Part shown: positions 26,890-36,317 of the stretch, one piece after another
Numbering within the stretch: position 1 is the first letter of the stretch
How the letters are laid out: each line of letters opens with the position of its first letter
From: Spiribacter vilamensis
Lineage (GTDB): Bacteria > Pseudomonadota > Gammaproteobacteria > Nitrococcales > Nitrococcaceae
Length of the DNA stretch: 64,000 nt
Assembly (NCBI RefSeq): GCF_004217415.1
Contig: NZ_SHLI01000001.1
Span: forward strand, 1,958,501-2,022,500
Reading direction: 5' to 3'
Notes under the pieces: model-generated
What the model saw: only the letters and a program-made list of their open reading frames with translations
Databases searched by the model: none
What the model was told of the DNA's origin: nothing
Position numbers and translations under genes: made by a program

Positions 26890-27840
26890 ATGAAAACCCC
26901 AATGATCACGACCCTGGCCGGGGCCGCGCTGGTCTCGCTGACCGCCATGAACGCCACCGCGAGCGAGCCCGAGAGCTGCCAGTCGGTGGGCCTGGCCAAC
27001 GTTAACTGGACCGGTGTGACCATCAAGTCCGAGATGATGGGATACCTCCTCGACACGCTCGGTTACGAGACCAACCTGACGACCGCGTCCGTGCCGATCG
27101 CGTTCCAGTCCGTCGCCGACGGCCAGCGTGACGCGTTCCTGGGGCTATGGCTGCCGACCCAGAAGAGCATGATCGCCTCCTATCTCGAGGACGGTGAGAT
27201 CGATCAGCTGAGCGCCAACCTCGAGGGGGCCAAGTACACCCTCGCAGTACCGGAGTACGTCTGGGAGGCCGGTGTTCGCGACTTCTCCGATCTCGACGAT
27301 CACAAGGAGCGCTTCGAGGGCCGGATCTACGGCATCGAGGCGGGTAATGACGGCAACGCCGCCATCCAGTCGATGATTGATGATGATGCCTTCGGACTGG
27401 GCGACTGGGAGCTTATGTCCTCTTCTGAAGCCGGCATGCTCACCCAGGTGCAGCGCTCCGTGCCGCGCGAGGAGTGGGTAACGTTCCTCGGCTGGGCGCC
27501 GCATCCGATGAACATCAACATCGACATGCGCTACCTCACCGGCGGTGCCGAGTACTTCGGTCCCGACCAGGGCGGGGCGACGGTCTACACCATCACCACC
27601 GCCGGCTACACCGACCGCTGCACCAATGTCGGCCGACTGCTCGAGCAGTATGCCTATACCGTCGAGGAGCAGAGCAAGGCCGGCGGACATGTCATCAACG
27701 ACGACATGTCACCGCTCGAGGCCGCGCAGTCGGTGGTCTCGGATAACCCGGCGCTGCTCGATCGCTGGCTGGACGGCGTTACCACCGCCTCGGGCGATGG
27801 CGACGCGGTCGAGGTGATCCGCGACGACCTGGGGCTTTAA
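26890..27840 (+). CDS. Choline/betaine ABC substrate-binding protein, orphan (ChoX/BetX-like)
   Basis: Periplasmic binding protein of 316 residues in the OpuAC/ProX class that binds quaternary amines. I chose the ATG at 26890 (GGAG at 26881-26884), which gives a signal peptide MKTPMITTLAGAALVSLTAM ending in NATAS; an upstream in-frame ATG at 26815 lies in the operator. Family stretches include GLANVNWTGVTIKSEMMGYLL, FLGLWLPTQKSM and FLGWAPHPMNINIDMRYL. No permease or ATPase gene follows: the next gene is dinB on the other strand. Pseudomonas has similar orphan proteins (BetX, CaiX) that share one core transporter. Confidence 0.9.
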   Translation: MKTPMITTLAGAALVSLTAMNATASEPESCQSVGLANVNWTGVTIKSEMMGYLLDTLGYETNLTTASVPIAFQSVADGQRDAFLGLWLPTQKSMIASYLEDGEIDQLSANLEGAKYTLAVPEYVWEAGVRDFSDLDDHKERFEGRIYGIEAGNDGNAAIQSMIDDDAFGLGDWELMSSSEAGMLTQVQRSVPREEWVTFLGWAPHPMNINIDMRYLTGGAEYFGPDQGGATVYTITTAGYTDRCTNVGRLLEQYAYTVEEQSKAGGHVINDDMSPLEAAQSVVSDNPALLDRWLDGVTTASGDGDAVEVIRDDLGL

Positions 27841-28937
27841 TCCGCCCCCGGGGCTTCATCGCTGTCGCTCGCCACGAGGCCGGACAGCTGGACCCCGAGC
27901 AGGCGCACCGCGCGATGCAGCCGGTGCGCGAACAGGCACTGGTGGACGAGCGCCGCCAGTGTCTCCATCTCGTCCGTCGGCCCGGACAGGCTCCGCGACC
28001 GGGTGTGCGTGGTGAAGTCCCGATAGCGCAGCTTGACGGTCACCGTTCGGGCGCCCAGATGCCGCGCCCTTAGCCGTTCACAGACCTCCTCCAGCATGGC
28101 CCGGGCCTCGTGATCGAGGCGTCCGCTACTGCGGCAGTCCGCCTGAAAGGTCCGCTCGCGACCGATGGACTTGCGCACGCGCTCGGTCTGCACGGGTCGC
28201 TCATCAATGCCCTGCGCCGATTCCATCAGTGACTGCGCGTGGCGCGGACTGAACTCGGCGGTGAGCTGTTCCGGGCTTAGCGCGGCGAGATCGCCGACGC
28301 TCTCCACCCCCAGGTCGGCGAGGCGTTCCGCGGTTCGCGGGCCGACGCCGTGCAGGGTCCGCACCGGCAGCGGCCAGACCCGTTCGGGTACGTCACCGCG
28401 GCGCAGCCAGGTGAGCCCGTCGGGCTTTTCCAGGTCCGAGGCGATTTTCGCCAGCAATCGATTGGGGCCGATACCCACCGAGGCGACCAGCTCGGTGGCG
28501 GCGTGGATCGTTGCCTTTAGCTGGCGACCGATAACGAGCGGGTCATCATCCCGTGCGCTGATATCGAGATAGGCCTCATCGAGGCCGACGGGCTGGAGAT
28601 ATTCACTGACCTCGGCGAGGCAGTCGAAGACCCGGGCCGAGGCCTCGTGATACGCGGGGAAGTCCACGGGCAGAAACACCGCATCGGGGCACAGCCGGGC
28701 GGCGGTGCGCAGGGGCATGCCCGAGTGGATGCCGAATACCCGTGCCTCGTAGGTGGCCGTGGAGACCACGCCGCGCCGGTTCGGGTCGCCGCGCCCGCCC
28801 ACGATCACCGGCTGTCCCCGGAGCGCGGGCTGGCGTTTCAGCTCCACCGAGGCAAAGAACGCATCCATGTCTACGTGCATGATGATGCGTGTCGCGCTGG
28901 CGGAGTTCGGGTCAGTCGCGCTCGCCGCCAAGATCAT
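27837..28937 (-). CDS. dinB: DNA polymerase IV (Y-family)
   Basis: Y-family translesion polymerase of 366 residues. Catalytic carboxylates are visible in MHVDMDAFFASVE and in the LDEAYLD motif; the finger/thumb segment VGIGPNRLLAKIASDLEKP is canonical. A short N-terminal extension precedes the usual R-I-I-x-H-V-D opening. The ATG at 28937 lies inside the 3' end of otsA (26-bp overlap) and has no clear ribosome-binding site, so coupling to otsA is likely. No beta-clamp motif stands out at the C-terminus. The stop overlaps the stop of the convergent choline-binding gene. Confidence 0.93.
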   Translation of the reverse strand: MILAASATDPNSASATRIIMHVDMDAFFASVELKRQPALRGQPVIVGGRGDPNRRGVVSTATYEARVFGIHSGMPLRTAARLCPDAVFLPVDFPAYHEASARVFDCLAEVSEYLQPVGLDEAYLDISARDDDPLVIGRQLKATIHAATELVASVGIGPNRLLAKIASDLEKPDGLTWLRRGDVPERVWPLPVRTLHGVGPRTAERLADLGVESVGDLAALSPEQLTAEFSPRHAQSLMESAQGIDERPVQTERVRKSIGRERTFQADCRSSGRLDHEARAMLEEVCERLRARHLGARTVTVKLRYRDFTTHTRSRSLSGPTDEMETLAALVHQCLFAHRLHRAVRLLGVQLSGLVASDSDEAPGAD

Positions 28938-30288
28938 CGAGAAGTCGCTGTTCCCAGCTGCCGATGTCGCACTCGCGCAGCACCGTCATCATGCGTTGGT
29001 AGCGGCGGCGGCGCTCGGGCAGCGGCATGGCCAGCGCCTGGTTGAGCCCGGCGGCAATGGCATCGGTGTCGTAGGGGTTGACCTGGATCGCGTCGGTCAG
29101 CTCGGCGGCGGCACCGGCCAGCTCGGACAGCACCAGGACACCGGGGTTGTCGGGATCCTGGCTGGCGACGAACTCCTTGGCGACGAGGTTCATACCGTCG
29201 CGCAGCGGCGTAACCACCCCGACCCCGGCCGCTCGGTAGAGCCCCATCACCGCGCCGCGTTCGAAGGTGCGGTTGAGATAGTGGATCGGCGCCCAGTCGA
29301 GGTCGCCGTAGGCGCCGTTGATATGCCCGCTCAGGCCCTCCAGGCGCTGGCGCAGCTCGGCGTATTCGGCGATATCGCCGCGCGAGGGACTGGCAATCTG
29401 CATGAGCACCGTGTGACCGCGACGGTGCGGATAGTCCTCGAGCAGCGACTCGAACGCCCGGAAACGCTGCTCGAGGCCCTTCGAGTAGTCGAGCCGGTCG
29501 ACACCGATCACCAGATCGCGCTCGCCGAGACCGTCGAGCAGCCGCTGGACGGCCGGGGTCGTGAGTGTCCGGGCAGACAGGTCGGCGAGTTCGTCGACTG
29601 CGACCCCGACTGGGTAGACACCGGTGTGCAGATCGCGGTTGCGATGGCGCAGGCGGCCGGAGGATCGCACCAGCGCGCCGATGGCGCGGGTCGCGGATTC
29701 CTCGAAGGAATGCCGGTCGTTGTCGGTCTGGAACCCGAGCAGATCGAACCGGCACAGGTCCTCGAGCAGCCCACGGTGGCCGGGCATGGCGCGGAGCACG
29801 TCGTAGTCGGGGAACGGGATGTGGAGGAAAAAGCCGATGCGGTTGCGCAGGCCGCGTTCGCGCAGCTCGCGTGCCAGCGGCATCAGGTGGTAGTCGTGAA
29901 TCCAGATCGTGTCGTCGGGGTCGACCAGGGGCGCGAGGAGGTCGGCGAAGCGGGCGTTGACCCGGGCATAGCCGTGGGAATACCGACGCTGGTAGTCCAT
30001 CGCCCCGAGATTGAAGTGGAACACCGGCCAGATAACGGCGTTGGCGTAACCGAGATAGAAATCGTCGTAGTCGGCGCGGGTGAGCGGGATCGTCGCGTAG
30101 TCGATCCCGTCGTGATGCAGATGGTCGGGGCCGGAGGCGGGATAGTCGGTGAGCTGGCCCGACCAGCCGAACCAGAGCCCGCCGCGCCGGGACAGGGCAT
30201 CGGAGAGGACCACGGCGAGCCCGCCTGCCTGGGGCTGATCCGGTTGGGGCAGCGGAACGCGGTTGGAAACGACGATCAGTCGACTCAA
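28912..30288 (-). CDS. otsA: Trehalose-6-phosphate synthase
   Basis: GT20 glycosyltransferase of 458 residues that makes trehalose-6-phosphate from UDP-glucose and glucose-6-phosphate. The start is a TTG at 30288: it gives [14 protein letters not shown], the family opening, behind a GGAGGAGA ribosome-binding site, and TTGA overlaps the stop of the GH15 gene. Conserved stretches: [39 protein letters not shown], and [14 protein letters not shown] for nucleotide-sugar binding. It belongs to the leftward trehalose run otsB-GH15-otsA. Confidence 0.94.
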   Translation of the reverse strand: MSRLIVVSNRVPLPQPDQPQAGGLAVVLSDALSRRGGLWFGWSGQLTDYPASGPDHLHHDGIDYATIPLTRADYDDFYLGYANAVIWPVFHFNLGAMDYQRRYSHGYARVNARFADLLAPLVDPDDTIWIHDYHLMPLARELRERGLRNRIGFFLHIPFPDYDVLRAMPGHRGLLEDLCRFDLLGFQTDNDRHSFEESATRAIGALVRSSGRLRHRNRDLHTGVYPVGVAVDELADLSARTLTTPAVQRLLDGLGERDLVIGVDRLDYSKGLEQRFRAFESLLEDYPHRRGHTVLMQIASPSRGDIAEYAELRQRLEGLSGHINGAYGDLDWAPIHYLNRTFERGAVMGLYRAAGVGVVTPLRDGMNLVAKEFVASQDPDNPGVLVLSELAGAAAELTDAIQVNPYDTDAIAAGLNQALAMPLPERRRRYQRMMTVLRECDIGSWEQRLLDDLGGERD

Positions 30289-32096
30289 AGGCTCTCCTCC
30301 CAGCTGTGACTCAGGTGCATCGCCGAGTTGATCAGCCCGACCATACTGTAGGTCTGCGGGAAATTCCCCCACAACTCGCCGCGTTCCGGATCGAGATCCT
30401 CGGAGAGCAGGCCGAGGCGGGTGCGGTGACTGAGCATGTTCTCGAACAGACGCCGCGCCTCGTCGCCGCGACCGATCGCCTGCAGCGCATCGATGAACCA
30501 GAAGGTGCAGATGTTGAAGGCGTTCTCCGGACGGCCGAAATCATCCGCCGCGGCATAGCGGAACAGGTGATCGCCGCGCCGGAGCTGCTGCTCGATGGCT
30601 TCCACCGTGCCGATGAACCGCGGGTCGTCGGCGGCGAGGAATCCCAGCTCGTGCATCAGCAGCAGACTGGCGTCGAGGCTGTCACCGCCGAAGCTCTCGA
30701 CAAAGGCCGTGTGGGTCTCGCTCCAGGCCTCGCGGCAGATGGTGGCATGGATGGTGGCGGCGTGTTCGGCCCAGTACGCGGCATCGGCATCCAGTCCGAG
30801 CCGCCCGGCGATGCGACGCAACCGGTCGCAGGCCGCCCAGCACATCATTGCCGAGTAGGTGTGAACGCGGGCCCGGCCGCGGTATTCCCAGATCCCGGCG
30901 TCGGGTTGATCGTAGTGCCGGACGGCCTCCTCGCCGAGGGCGCAGAGTCGCTGGTAGAGCGATTGATCGCCCGGCCGCTCGAGGCGCTCGTCGAAAAACG
31001 CCTGGGTAGCGGCGAGGATGACGGTGCCGTAGACGTCGTGCTGGACCTGGTGATAAGCCGCGTTGCCGACGCGGACCGGGCCCATGCCGCGGTAACCGCC
31101 GAGCGCATCGGCGCTGGTCTCCTCGATGCGGCGCTCGCCGCCGATGCCGTAGAGCGGTTGCAGGCGGTGATCGCCGCTGCCGGCGACAAGATTGATGATG
31201 TAGCGCAGGAACCCCTCCATGGTGCGGGTGGCACCCAGGCGATTGAGTGCGTGGACGGTGAAGTAGGCATCCCGCAGCCAGCAGTATCGATAGTCCCAGT
31301 TGCGGCCGCTGTTCGCCGCTTCGGGGATGGAGGTGGTGATAGCGGCGATCACGGCGCCGGTGTCCTCGTAGGCCGAGAGCTTGAGGGTGATTGCGGCCCG
31401 GATCACCGCCCGCTGCCATTCGAACGGGATGGCGAGCGAGCGGGTCCAGTCCCGCCAGTAGCCCTCGGTACACTCGAGGAACCGCCGCCCCATGGCCTCC
31501 ACCGATTCCTGGACGCTTTCGTCGGGGCCGAGGACGAAGGTCATGGTCGCGTCGACGACAAACGGTGTCTCGTCGAGGACGTGGGTGAGCGGCGCATCGG
31601 TGGTGACGCGCAGGACCTGTTCGGTGCGGATAAAGCGCACGTGGTTGCTGCCCCGCGTCCTGGCGGGCGCGCTTCCGTCCCAACCGCTCAGCGGTCGCAG
31701 CCGGGTGCGGATCACCGGATGGCCGCGAACGGCCTCGAGGCGGCGGAGCATCATGACCGGGCGATAGGTGCGCCCGTACTGGCGGAATCGCGGGCAGAAA
31801 TCAATGATCCGCAGCACGGCGCCGTAGCGATCGGTGAGCTCGGTGCACAGCACCGCCGTATTGTGATGATAGAACTGTGTGGCGGCGCACTGATCCCGGA
31901 GCTCGATGCTGAAGTGGCCGCGATCGGCATCGTCGATGAGCCGCGCAAAGGCGGGCTCGGCGTCGAACCGCGGCAGACAGGACCAGACCAGTCGGCCGAG
32001 CGGATCGATCAGCCCGGCGATCTGGCCGTTGCCGATAAGCCCCAGTTCCAGGTTCAGTGGCGCGGCTGGAGCTGCCGTGCCAGGCGATTCAGCCAT
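30285..32096 (-). CDS. Glycoside hydrolase family 15 protein (trehalase/glucoamylase-like)
   Basis: A 603-residue GH15-type protein with an N-terminal beta-sandwich domain (LELGLIGNGQIAGLIDPLGR, RFDAEPAFARL) and an (alpha/alpha)6 barrel. Active-site stretches are RNWDYRYCWLRDAYFTVHAL, DAGIWEYRG (likely acid Glu) and LLSEDLDPERGELWGNFPQTYS (likely base region). Some GH15 proteins are trehalases (mycobacteria), others act on maltose or starch. Its position between trehalose phosphatase and synthase, with overlaps on both sides (43 bp with otsB, 3 bp with otsA), argues for a trehalose-related substrate. No signal peptide, so it is cytoplasmic. Confidence 0.88.
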   Translation of the reverse strand: MAESPGTAAPAAPLNLELGLIGNGQIAGLIDPLGRLVWSCLPRFDAEPAFARLIDDADRGHFSIELRDQCAATQFYHHNTAVLCTELTDRYGAVLRIIDFCPRFRQYGRTYRPVMMLRRLEAVRGHPVIRTRLRPLSGWDGSAPARTRGSNHVRFIRTEQVLRVTTDAPLTHVLDETPFVVDATMTFVLGPDESVQESVEAMGRRFLECTEGYWRDWTRSLAIPFEWQRAVIRAAITLKLSAYEDTGAVIAAITTSIPEAANSGRNWDYRYCWLRDAYFTVHALNRLGATRTMEGFLRYIINLVAGSGDHRLQPLYGIGGERRIEETSADALGGYRGMGPVRVGNAAYHQVQHDVYGTVILAATQAFFDERLERPGDQSLYQRLCALGEEAVRHYDQPDAGIWEYRGRARVHTYSAMMCWAACDRLRRIAGRLGLDADAAYWAEHAATIHATICREAWSETHTAFVESFGGDSLDASLLLMHELGFLAADDPRFIGTVEAIEQQLRRGDHLFRYAAADDFGRPENAFNICTFWFIDALQAIGRGDEARRLFENMLSHRTRLGLLSEDLDPERGELWGNFPQTYSMVGLINSAMHLSHSWEESL

Positions 32097-32824
32097 TGGT
32101 AAGCCTCGTTAACGGATGCCAGTTCATAGCCGGCGGCGGTGGGCCGGTCAGTGCCTACGCGGATGGCGTGGCCGCCGAGCCGGTTGATAGCTGCGAAGGC
32201 GTCCTCGTCGGTGACATCGTCGCCGAGACAGACCGGCGTGCGGCCCTGGAACGGCGCCTCGGTCATGAAGGCCTCGATCACGGTTCCCTTGTCGTGCCCG
32301 GCGGGCCCGACCTCGAGGACCTGTTTGCCCGACTGCAGCCGGAACGCGTCGCCGAGAGACTCGCAATGGTGCTCGATCAGTGCCCGGGCGGCATGTTCGA
32401 GCGCCGGATCGCTGCGGTAATGGAGGGCGAGGGCACTGCCCTTGTCCTCCACGATCGCCCCCGGGTGCTGGCGGGCGAATGCGTGCATCGCCTTGCGCAG
32501 TCCGTCGAGCTGATCACCATGGTCCGGCGGGCGATGGATGCGGCCGTCCCGGCTTCGTCGCTCGAGCCCGTGCAGGCCGGCCAGGGCCGGCCGGGTCGAT
32601 CCCAGTAGCGCGTCGAGTCCGTCGAGATGACGCCCCGAGATAATGGCGACCGCGCCCCCGAGCGCCTCGGTGAGCGCGCCGAGCAATGGGCGCAACCGGG
32701 CCGGGACGACAACCTGGTCCGGCCGCTCGGCGATTTCCACCAGCGTGCCGTCGAAATCGAGGAAAAGCGCCCAGTCGGCCCGTGGCTCGGGGAGTGTCGC
32801 TGTGATGGGCGGTGCCGCGCTCAT
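32054..32824 (-). CDS. otsB: Trehalose-6-phosphate phosphatase
   Basis: HAD-superfamily phosphatase of 256 residues. I chose ATG 32824, which follows the lipoprotein stop, instead of a start at 32869 inside the lipoprotein gene. Motif I is FLDFDGTLVEIAERPD, motif II IISGRH, and the Mg-binding motif IV is CLGDDVTDEDAF. It releases trehalose, a compatible solute, from the product of OtsA. The end of the gene overlaps the GH15 gene by 43 bp. Confidence 0.93.
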   Translation of the reverse strand: MSAAPPITATLPEPRADWALFLDFDGTLVEIAERPDQVVVPARLRPLLGALTEALGGAVAIISGRHLDGLDALLGSTRPALAGLHGLERRSRDGRIHRPPDHGDQLDGLRKAMHAFARQHPGAIVEDKGSALALHYRSDPALEHAARALIEHHCESLGDAFRLQSGKQVLEVGPAGHDKGTVIEAFMTEAPFQGRTPVCLGDDVTDEDAFAAINRLGGHAIRVGTDRPTAAGYELASVNEAYQWLNRLARQLQPRH

Positions 32825-32834
32825 GCCCGGCGCA

Positions 32835-33416
32835 TCAGCCACGACCCGCGAGGAATGCCGCGAGCTCACCGTTCAGCAGTCGCTCCAGGGCCTCGCTGAT
32901 CGCGGCATTGACCACCTCGGCATTCGCCTCGGCGTTGGGGGGCAGCGCGCGCTGCGCGGTCTTGGTGGTCTGGGCCTGGCTGGTAAAGCGCTCGCCACCG
33001 GCAAAGGCAACGGCGCTCAGCCTGATCCGGGTGGTGAGATCGTAGGGAACGCCCACGGCGACATCGTGGCGGAGGGTCTCGATGGCGATCTCGAGTCGCG
33101 GCTGCCGGTCTTCATCCCAGAGCCGCGGGGTGAATCCGTAACCGCGCAGCCCCTCGGCGGCGGCCAGCTGGACGGTGTAGGCCAGATCCTGGGACGGAAC
33201 GAGCCGGACAATGCTGCGGTTCGGGTTCTCGAGGACACCCAGGTCGGACTGGCTGCGGCGATCGGTTACCTCCAGGCCGACATCCTGGTTGCCGCCGGCG
33301 ATACTCTCGGTGGCCGGTGGTTCAGGTGAAAGGCGCAGGTTCTGGGTGCCCTGGCTGCAGGCGGCGAGCAGGGCGGTGGCGGTGATCAGCAGGAGAATGC
33401 GTGCGGTGCGCTTCAT
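32835..33416 (-). CDS. YajG-like lipoprotein
   Basis: A 193-residue predicted lipoprotein: MKRTARILLLITATALLAAC has a type II signal with lipobox LAAC (C20), and serine follows the cysteine, which favours the outer membrane. The mature part matches the YajG family in layout (repeated beta/alpha segments, SIVRLVPSQDLAYTVQLAAAEGLRGYGF). Function of the family is not known. It heads the leftward run that continues with otsB 10 bp later. Confidence 0.8.
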   Translation of the reverse strand: MKRTARILLLITATALLAACSQGTQNLRLSPEPPATESIAGGNQDVGLEVTDRRSQSDLGVLENPNRSIVRLVPSQDLAYTVQLAAAEGLRGYGFTPRLWDEDRQPRLEIAIETLRHDVAVGVPYDLTTRIRLSAVAFAGGERFTSQAQTTKTAQRALPPNAEANAEVVNAAISEALERLLNGELAAFLAGRG

Positions 33417-33479
33417 GGTTCGTTCCTCGCGAGTGGAAACCGGAGATTAACAGGCTGCACGATGCCCCGGGAAACGGGT

Positions 33480-33485
33480 TATAGT
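33480..33485 (+). promoter_or_regulatory. Candidate -10 placing transcription start at the MOSC gene ATG
   Basis: TATAGT at 33480-33485 is the only good -10 ahead of the MOSC gene and lies six bases before the ATG at 33492. Transcription would begin at about the A of the ATG, giving a leaderless message. A weak -35 (CTGCAC, 33455-33460) lies 19 bp upstream. Confidence 0.4.
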
Positions 33486-33491
33486 CCCGCC

Positions 33492-33982
<491 letters not shown>

Positions 33983-33986
<4 letters not shown>

Positions 33987-34219
33987 GTGATCTGCCCCGA
34001 CTGTTCCGGACGCTGGGCTGGGTGTTTCTGGCGATTGCCCTGAATATCGTGCTGATCGGCGTCGGCGCCCTGTGGATGAAGGTCGGCCCGGCGGCCATCG
34101 ATCTGCTCCTCGACCCGGCCAACGCCGTTATCTGGTTGACCACCGCGCTGACCTTCGCGCCGGCGGTGGGCAGCTTCTATGCCGCCCGCCTGATGCGGCG
34201 TCGGCAATCATCCGGCTGA
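33983..34219 (+). CDS. Small two-helix membrane protein, unknown function
   Basis: A 78-residue protein with two hydrophobic helices (about 9-32 and 47-68) and a basic C-terminal tail (RLMRRRQSSG). Its GTG overlaps the stop of the MOSC gene (GTGA), so it is translationally coupled to it. Its last 12 bp overlap the end of the FAD oxidase gene on the other strand. I recognise no family; conservation of the pair elsewhere would be the best evidence that it is real. Confidence 0.65.
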
Positions 34220-35638
34220 CGGCGGGCGGCCGATGGGCGGGACGACCTTGCCGGGGTTGAGCCGGTCGTCGGGATCGAAGGCCGTTTTGAGCCGGCGCAT
34301 CAGGTCCTGCTCCACCGGCGACTTCAACCGCGCCACTTCTCCCGGCTTGAGCTGACCCACCCCGTGTTCGGCCGCGAAGGATCCCGAGTAGGCCATGGCG
34401 ATGTCGTGGACCCGGCGAGTCAGCGGGGCCCACTGTTCCAGAAAGGCCGCGTCGGTCATGGTCGTTGGCCGGGTCAGGTTGAAGTGGATGTTGCCGTCGC
34501 CGATATGGCCGAAGGGGCAGGGCCGGACCCCCGGGCAGGCCTCGATTACGGCGGCGCTCGCGGCCTCGATAAAGGCCGGGATATCGGCCACGGGCACGGA
34601 GACATCGTTCTTGATGCTGGCACCGGCGCCCTTCTGTGCGCCGGGGATGCTGTTACGCAGGCGCCAGAAATCCGCCGCCATCGTCGAATCGGTGGCAATG
34701 CGGTAATCCCCGATACCCTCCGCCGTCCCTGACAGGGCGTCTTCGAGGCGCCGATCCAGCGCCGCGTCGCGGGCACTGCTGGTGAGATCGATGAGCAGAT
34801 ACCAGGGATAGGATGTGGTCAGCGGCTCCGCGCAGCCCGTGCCATGGGCGATGGCGAGCGATAGCGGCTCGCGTCCCATCAGCTCGCAGCTGGTGATAGT
34901 GTCACCGCTGTCGGCGCGCAGTCGGCCGAATAGCGACACCGCCGCGGCGGCGCTGTTGAGACCGACGATTGCCGTGGCGCGCTCGCGGACCGGCGGGAAG
35001 AGCTTCAGGGTGGCGGCGGTGATGATCCCCAGTGTTCCCTCGGCACCGATGAACAGATCCTTCAGGTCATAGCCGCTGTTGTCTTTGCGCAGGCCTCGCA
35101 GCCCGTCCCAGATACGGCCGTCGGCAAGCACTACTTCCAGCCCCAGCGCCAGATCCCGGGCATTGCCGTAGCGCAGGACGTTCATCCCGCCGGCATTGGT
35201 GGCGAGGTTGCCGCCGATCTGGCAATCGTTCTCGGCCGCGTAGCTCAGCGGAAACAACCGCTCCGCCCCCGCGGCGGCGGCCTGGAGATCACTCAGCAGG
35301 CAGCCGGCCTCGGCGGTCAGGGTGAAGTTGTCGGCGTCCACGCGACGGATGCGATTGAGCCGCTCCAGCGAGAGCAGGATAACGTCGGCGTTATCGTCGG
35401 CCGCGGCACCGCCGCACAGGCCGGTGTTTCCGCCCCGGGGGACGACACCGACGCCATGCTCGGTCGCCATTTGCATAACGGTGGCGACCGCCTCGGTGTC
35501 GGCGGGGCGGACCACTGCCCGTGCACGATTGCCGGCGAACAGGCCGCGGCGTTCGGTGAGGTAGGGGTCCATGCCGGGGCCCGGCGTGATGACCGCTTCC
35601 TCGCCGAGTCGCTGTTGAATGGCGCTGATGATTTCCAT
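34208..35638 (-). CDS. FAD-binding 2-hydroxyacid dehydrogenase (GlcD/D2HGDH type)
   Basis: A 476-residue flavoprotein of the vanillyl-alcohol-oxidase fold. I chose the ATG at 35638 (MEIISAIQQRLGEEAVITPG); the longer open frame runs through the upstream gene's promoter. FAD-binding stretch VVPRGGNTGLCGGA and QIGGNLATNAGGMNVLRYG, then GAEGTLGIIT. The C-terminal domain has FGHIGDGNIHFNL and FAAEHGVGQLKPGEVARLK, typical of D-lactate, glycolate and D-2-hydroxyglutarate dehydrogenases. The exact substrate is not clear. No ribosome-binding site; a GATAAT lies six bases before the ATG. Confidence 0.88.
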   Translation of the reverse strand: MEIISAIQQRLGEEAVITPGPGMDPYLTERRGLFAGNRARAVVRPADTEAVATVMQMATEHGVGVVPRGGNTGLCGGAAADDNADVILLSLERLNRIRRVDADNFTLTAEAGCLLSDLQAAAAGAERLFPLSYAAENDCQIGGNLATNAGGMNVLRYGNARDLALGLEVVLADGRIWDGLRGLRKDNSGYDLKDLFIGAEGTLGIITAATLKLFPPVRERATAIVGLNSAAAAVSLFGRLRADSGDTITSCELMGREPLSLAIAHGTGCAEPLTTSYPWYLLIDLTSSARDAALDRRLEDALSGTAEGIGDYRIATDSTMAADFWRLRNSIPGAQKGAGASIKNDVSVPVADIPAFIEAASAAVIEACPGVRPCPFGHIGDGNIHFNLTRPTTMTDAAFLEQWAPLTRRVHDIAMAYSGSFAAEHGVGQLKPGEVARLKSPVEQDLMRRLKTAFDPDDRLNPGKVVPPIGRPPSAG

Positions 35639-35644
35639 GTCCCG

Positions 35645-35650
35645 ATTATC
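35645..35650 (-). promoter_or_regulatory. Candidate -10 placing transcription start at the FAD oxidase ATG
   Basis: On the minus strand GATAAT (plus bases 35645-35650) lies six bases upstream of the ATG at 35638. The start point would coincide with the ATG, so the message would be leaderless. No convincing -35 is visible. Confidence 0.4.
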
Positions 35651-35747
35651 CCACTCCGGCCGGCCGACGACCATCACGGGGCCATGCCCAGCAGGCACTG
35701 TCGGTGTATCATTTGACCCACAACAATCAAGCCGAGGAACGGAATCG

Positions 35748-36317
35748 ATGATGATGCGCAACGCGACCCTGGGTGTGCTGATCGGAGTGGCGCTGACACT
35801 GCCGGCGGCCGCCGACACGATTGATGTCAACGTCAGCAGTGATGCCGCGCAGCTGGGTTACATCCGGACACTGCCGCCCGAGGGGCTGGAAGCCGGTGCG
35901 GCCTTTATGCATCACAATGACAACGGCGAAATCGCCGAGGCGGAGCTGCACCTCGTCGACCGCCCGCAGCCTGGCCGTGACGCGCTGGTACTGGGGATCG
36001 GCGGCAAGGCGACGATCATTAACGAGGACCCGCGTAACGCCACCGGGGCCGCCCTGGCACTGGGTGCGAAGGCGCGCTGGACGCTGCCGGTCTACAACCG
36101 TGCCGCCGTGGCGGGTGGACTTTATTTTGCCCCGTCCGCGACGTCGGTCAGCGACATCGATGGCTACCAGGAATACTCCCTGCGCGGTGAGTTCCAGGTG
36201 CTCGAGGACGCCAATGTCTACCTCGGTTATCGGAACATCGAGCTGAGCTACGACAACGCCGGTCCGGATCGGGATTTCGATGATGGCGTCTTTGCCGGTT
36301 TCAACCTGCAGTTCTGA
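35748..36317 (+). CDS. YfaZ-like outer-membrane beta-barrel protein
   Basis: A 189-residue protein with a signal peptide (MMMRNATLGVLIGVALTLPA, cleavage near AAA-DT) and alternating beta strands ending in GVFAGFNLQF, with the C-terminal phenylalanine of outer-membrane barrels. It resembles the YfaZ family. Start chosen at the first of three tandem ATGs (35748), 8 bp after GAGGAA. A likely -10 TATCAT is at 35707-35712. Function unknown. It overlaps the next gene by 38 bp. Confidence 0.78.
   Translation: MMMRNATLGVLIGVALTLPAAADTIDVNVSSDAAQLGYIRTLPPEGLEAGAAFMHHNDNGEIAEAELHLVDRPQPGRDALVLGIGGKATIINEDPRNATGAALALGAKARWTLPVYNRAAVAGGLYFAPSATSVSDIDGYQEYSLRGEFQVLEDANVYLGYRNIELSYDNAGPDRDFDDGVFAGFNLQF

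Noticed and set aside
30306..32102. Plus-strand frame (598 codons) opposite the GH15 gene
   Set aside because: The minus strand has full GH15 motifs; the plus frame has no motif and only mirrors codon bias.
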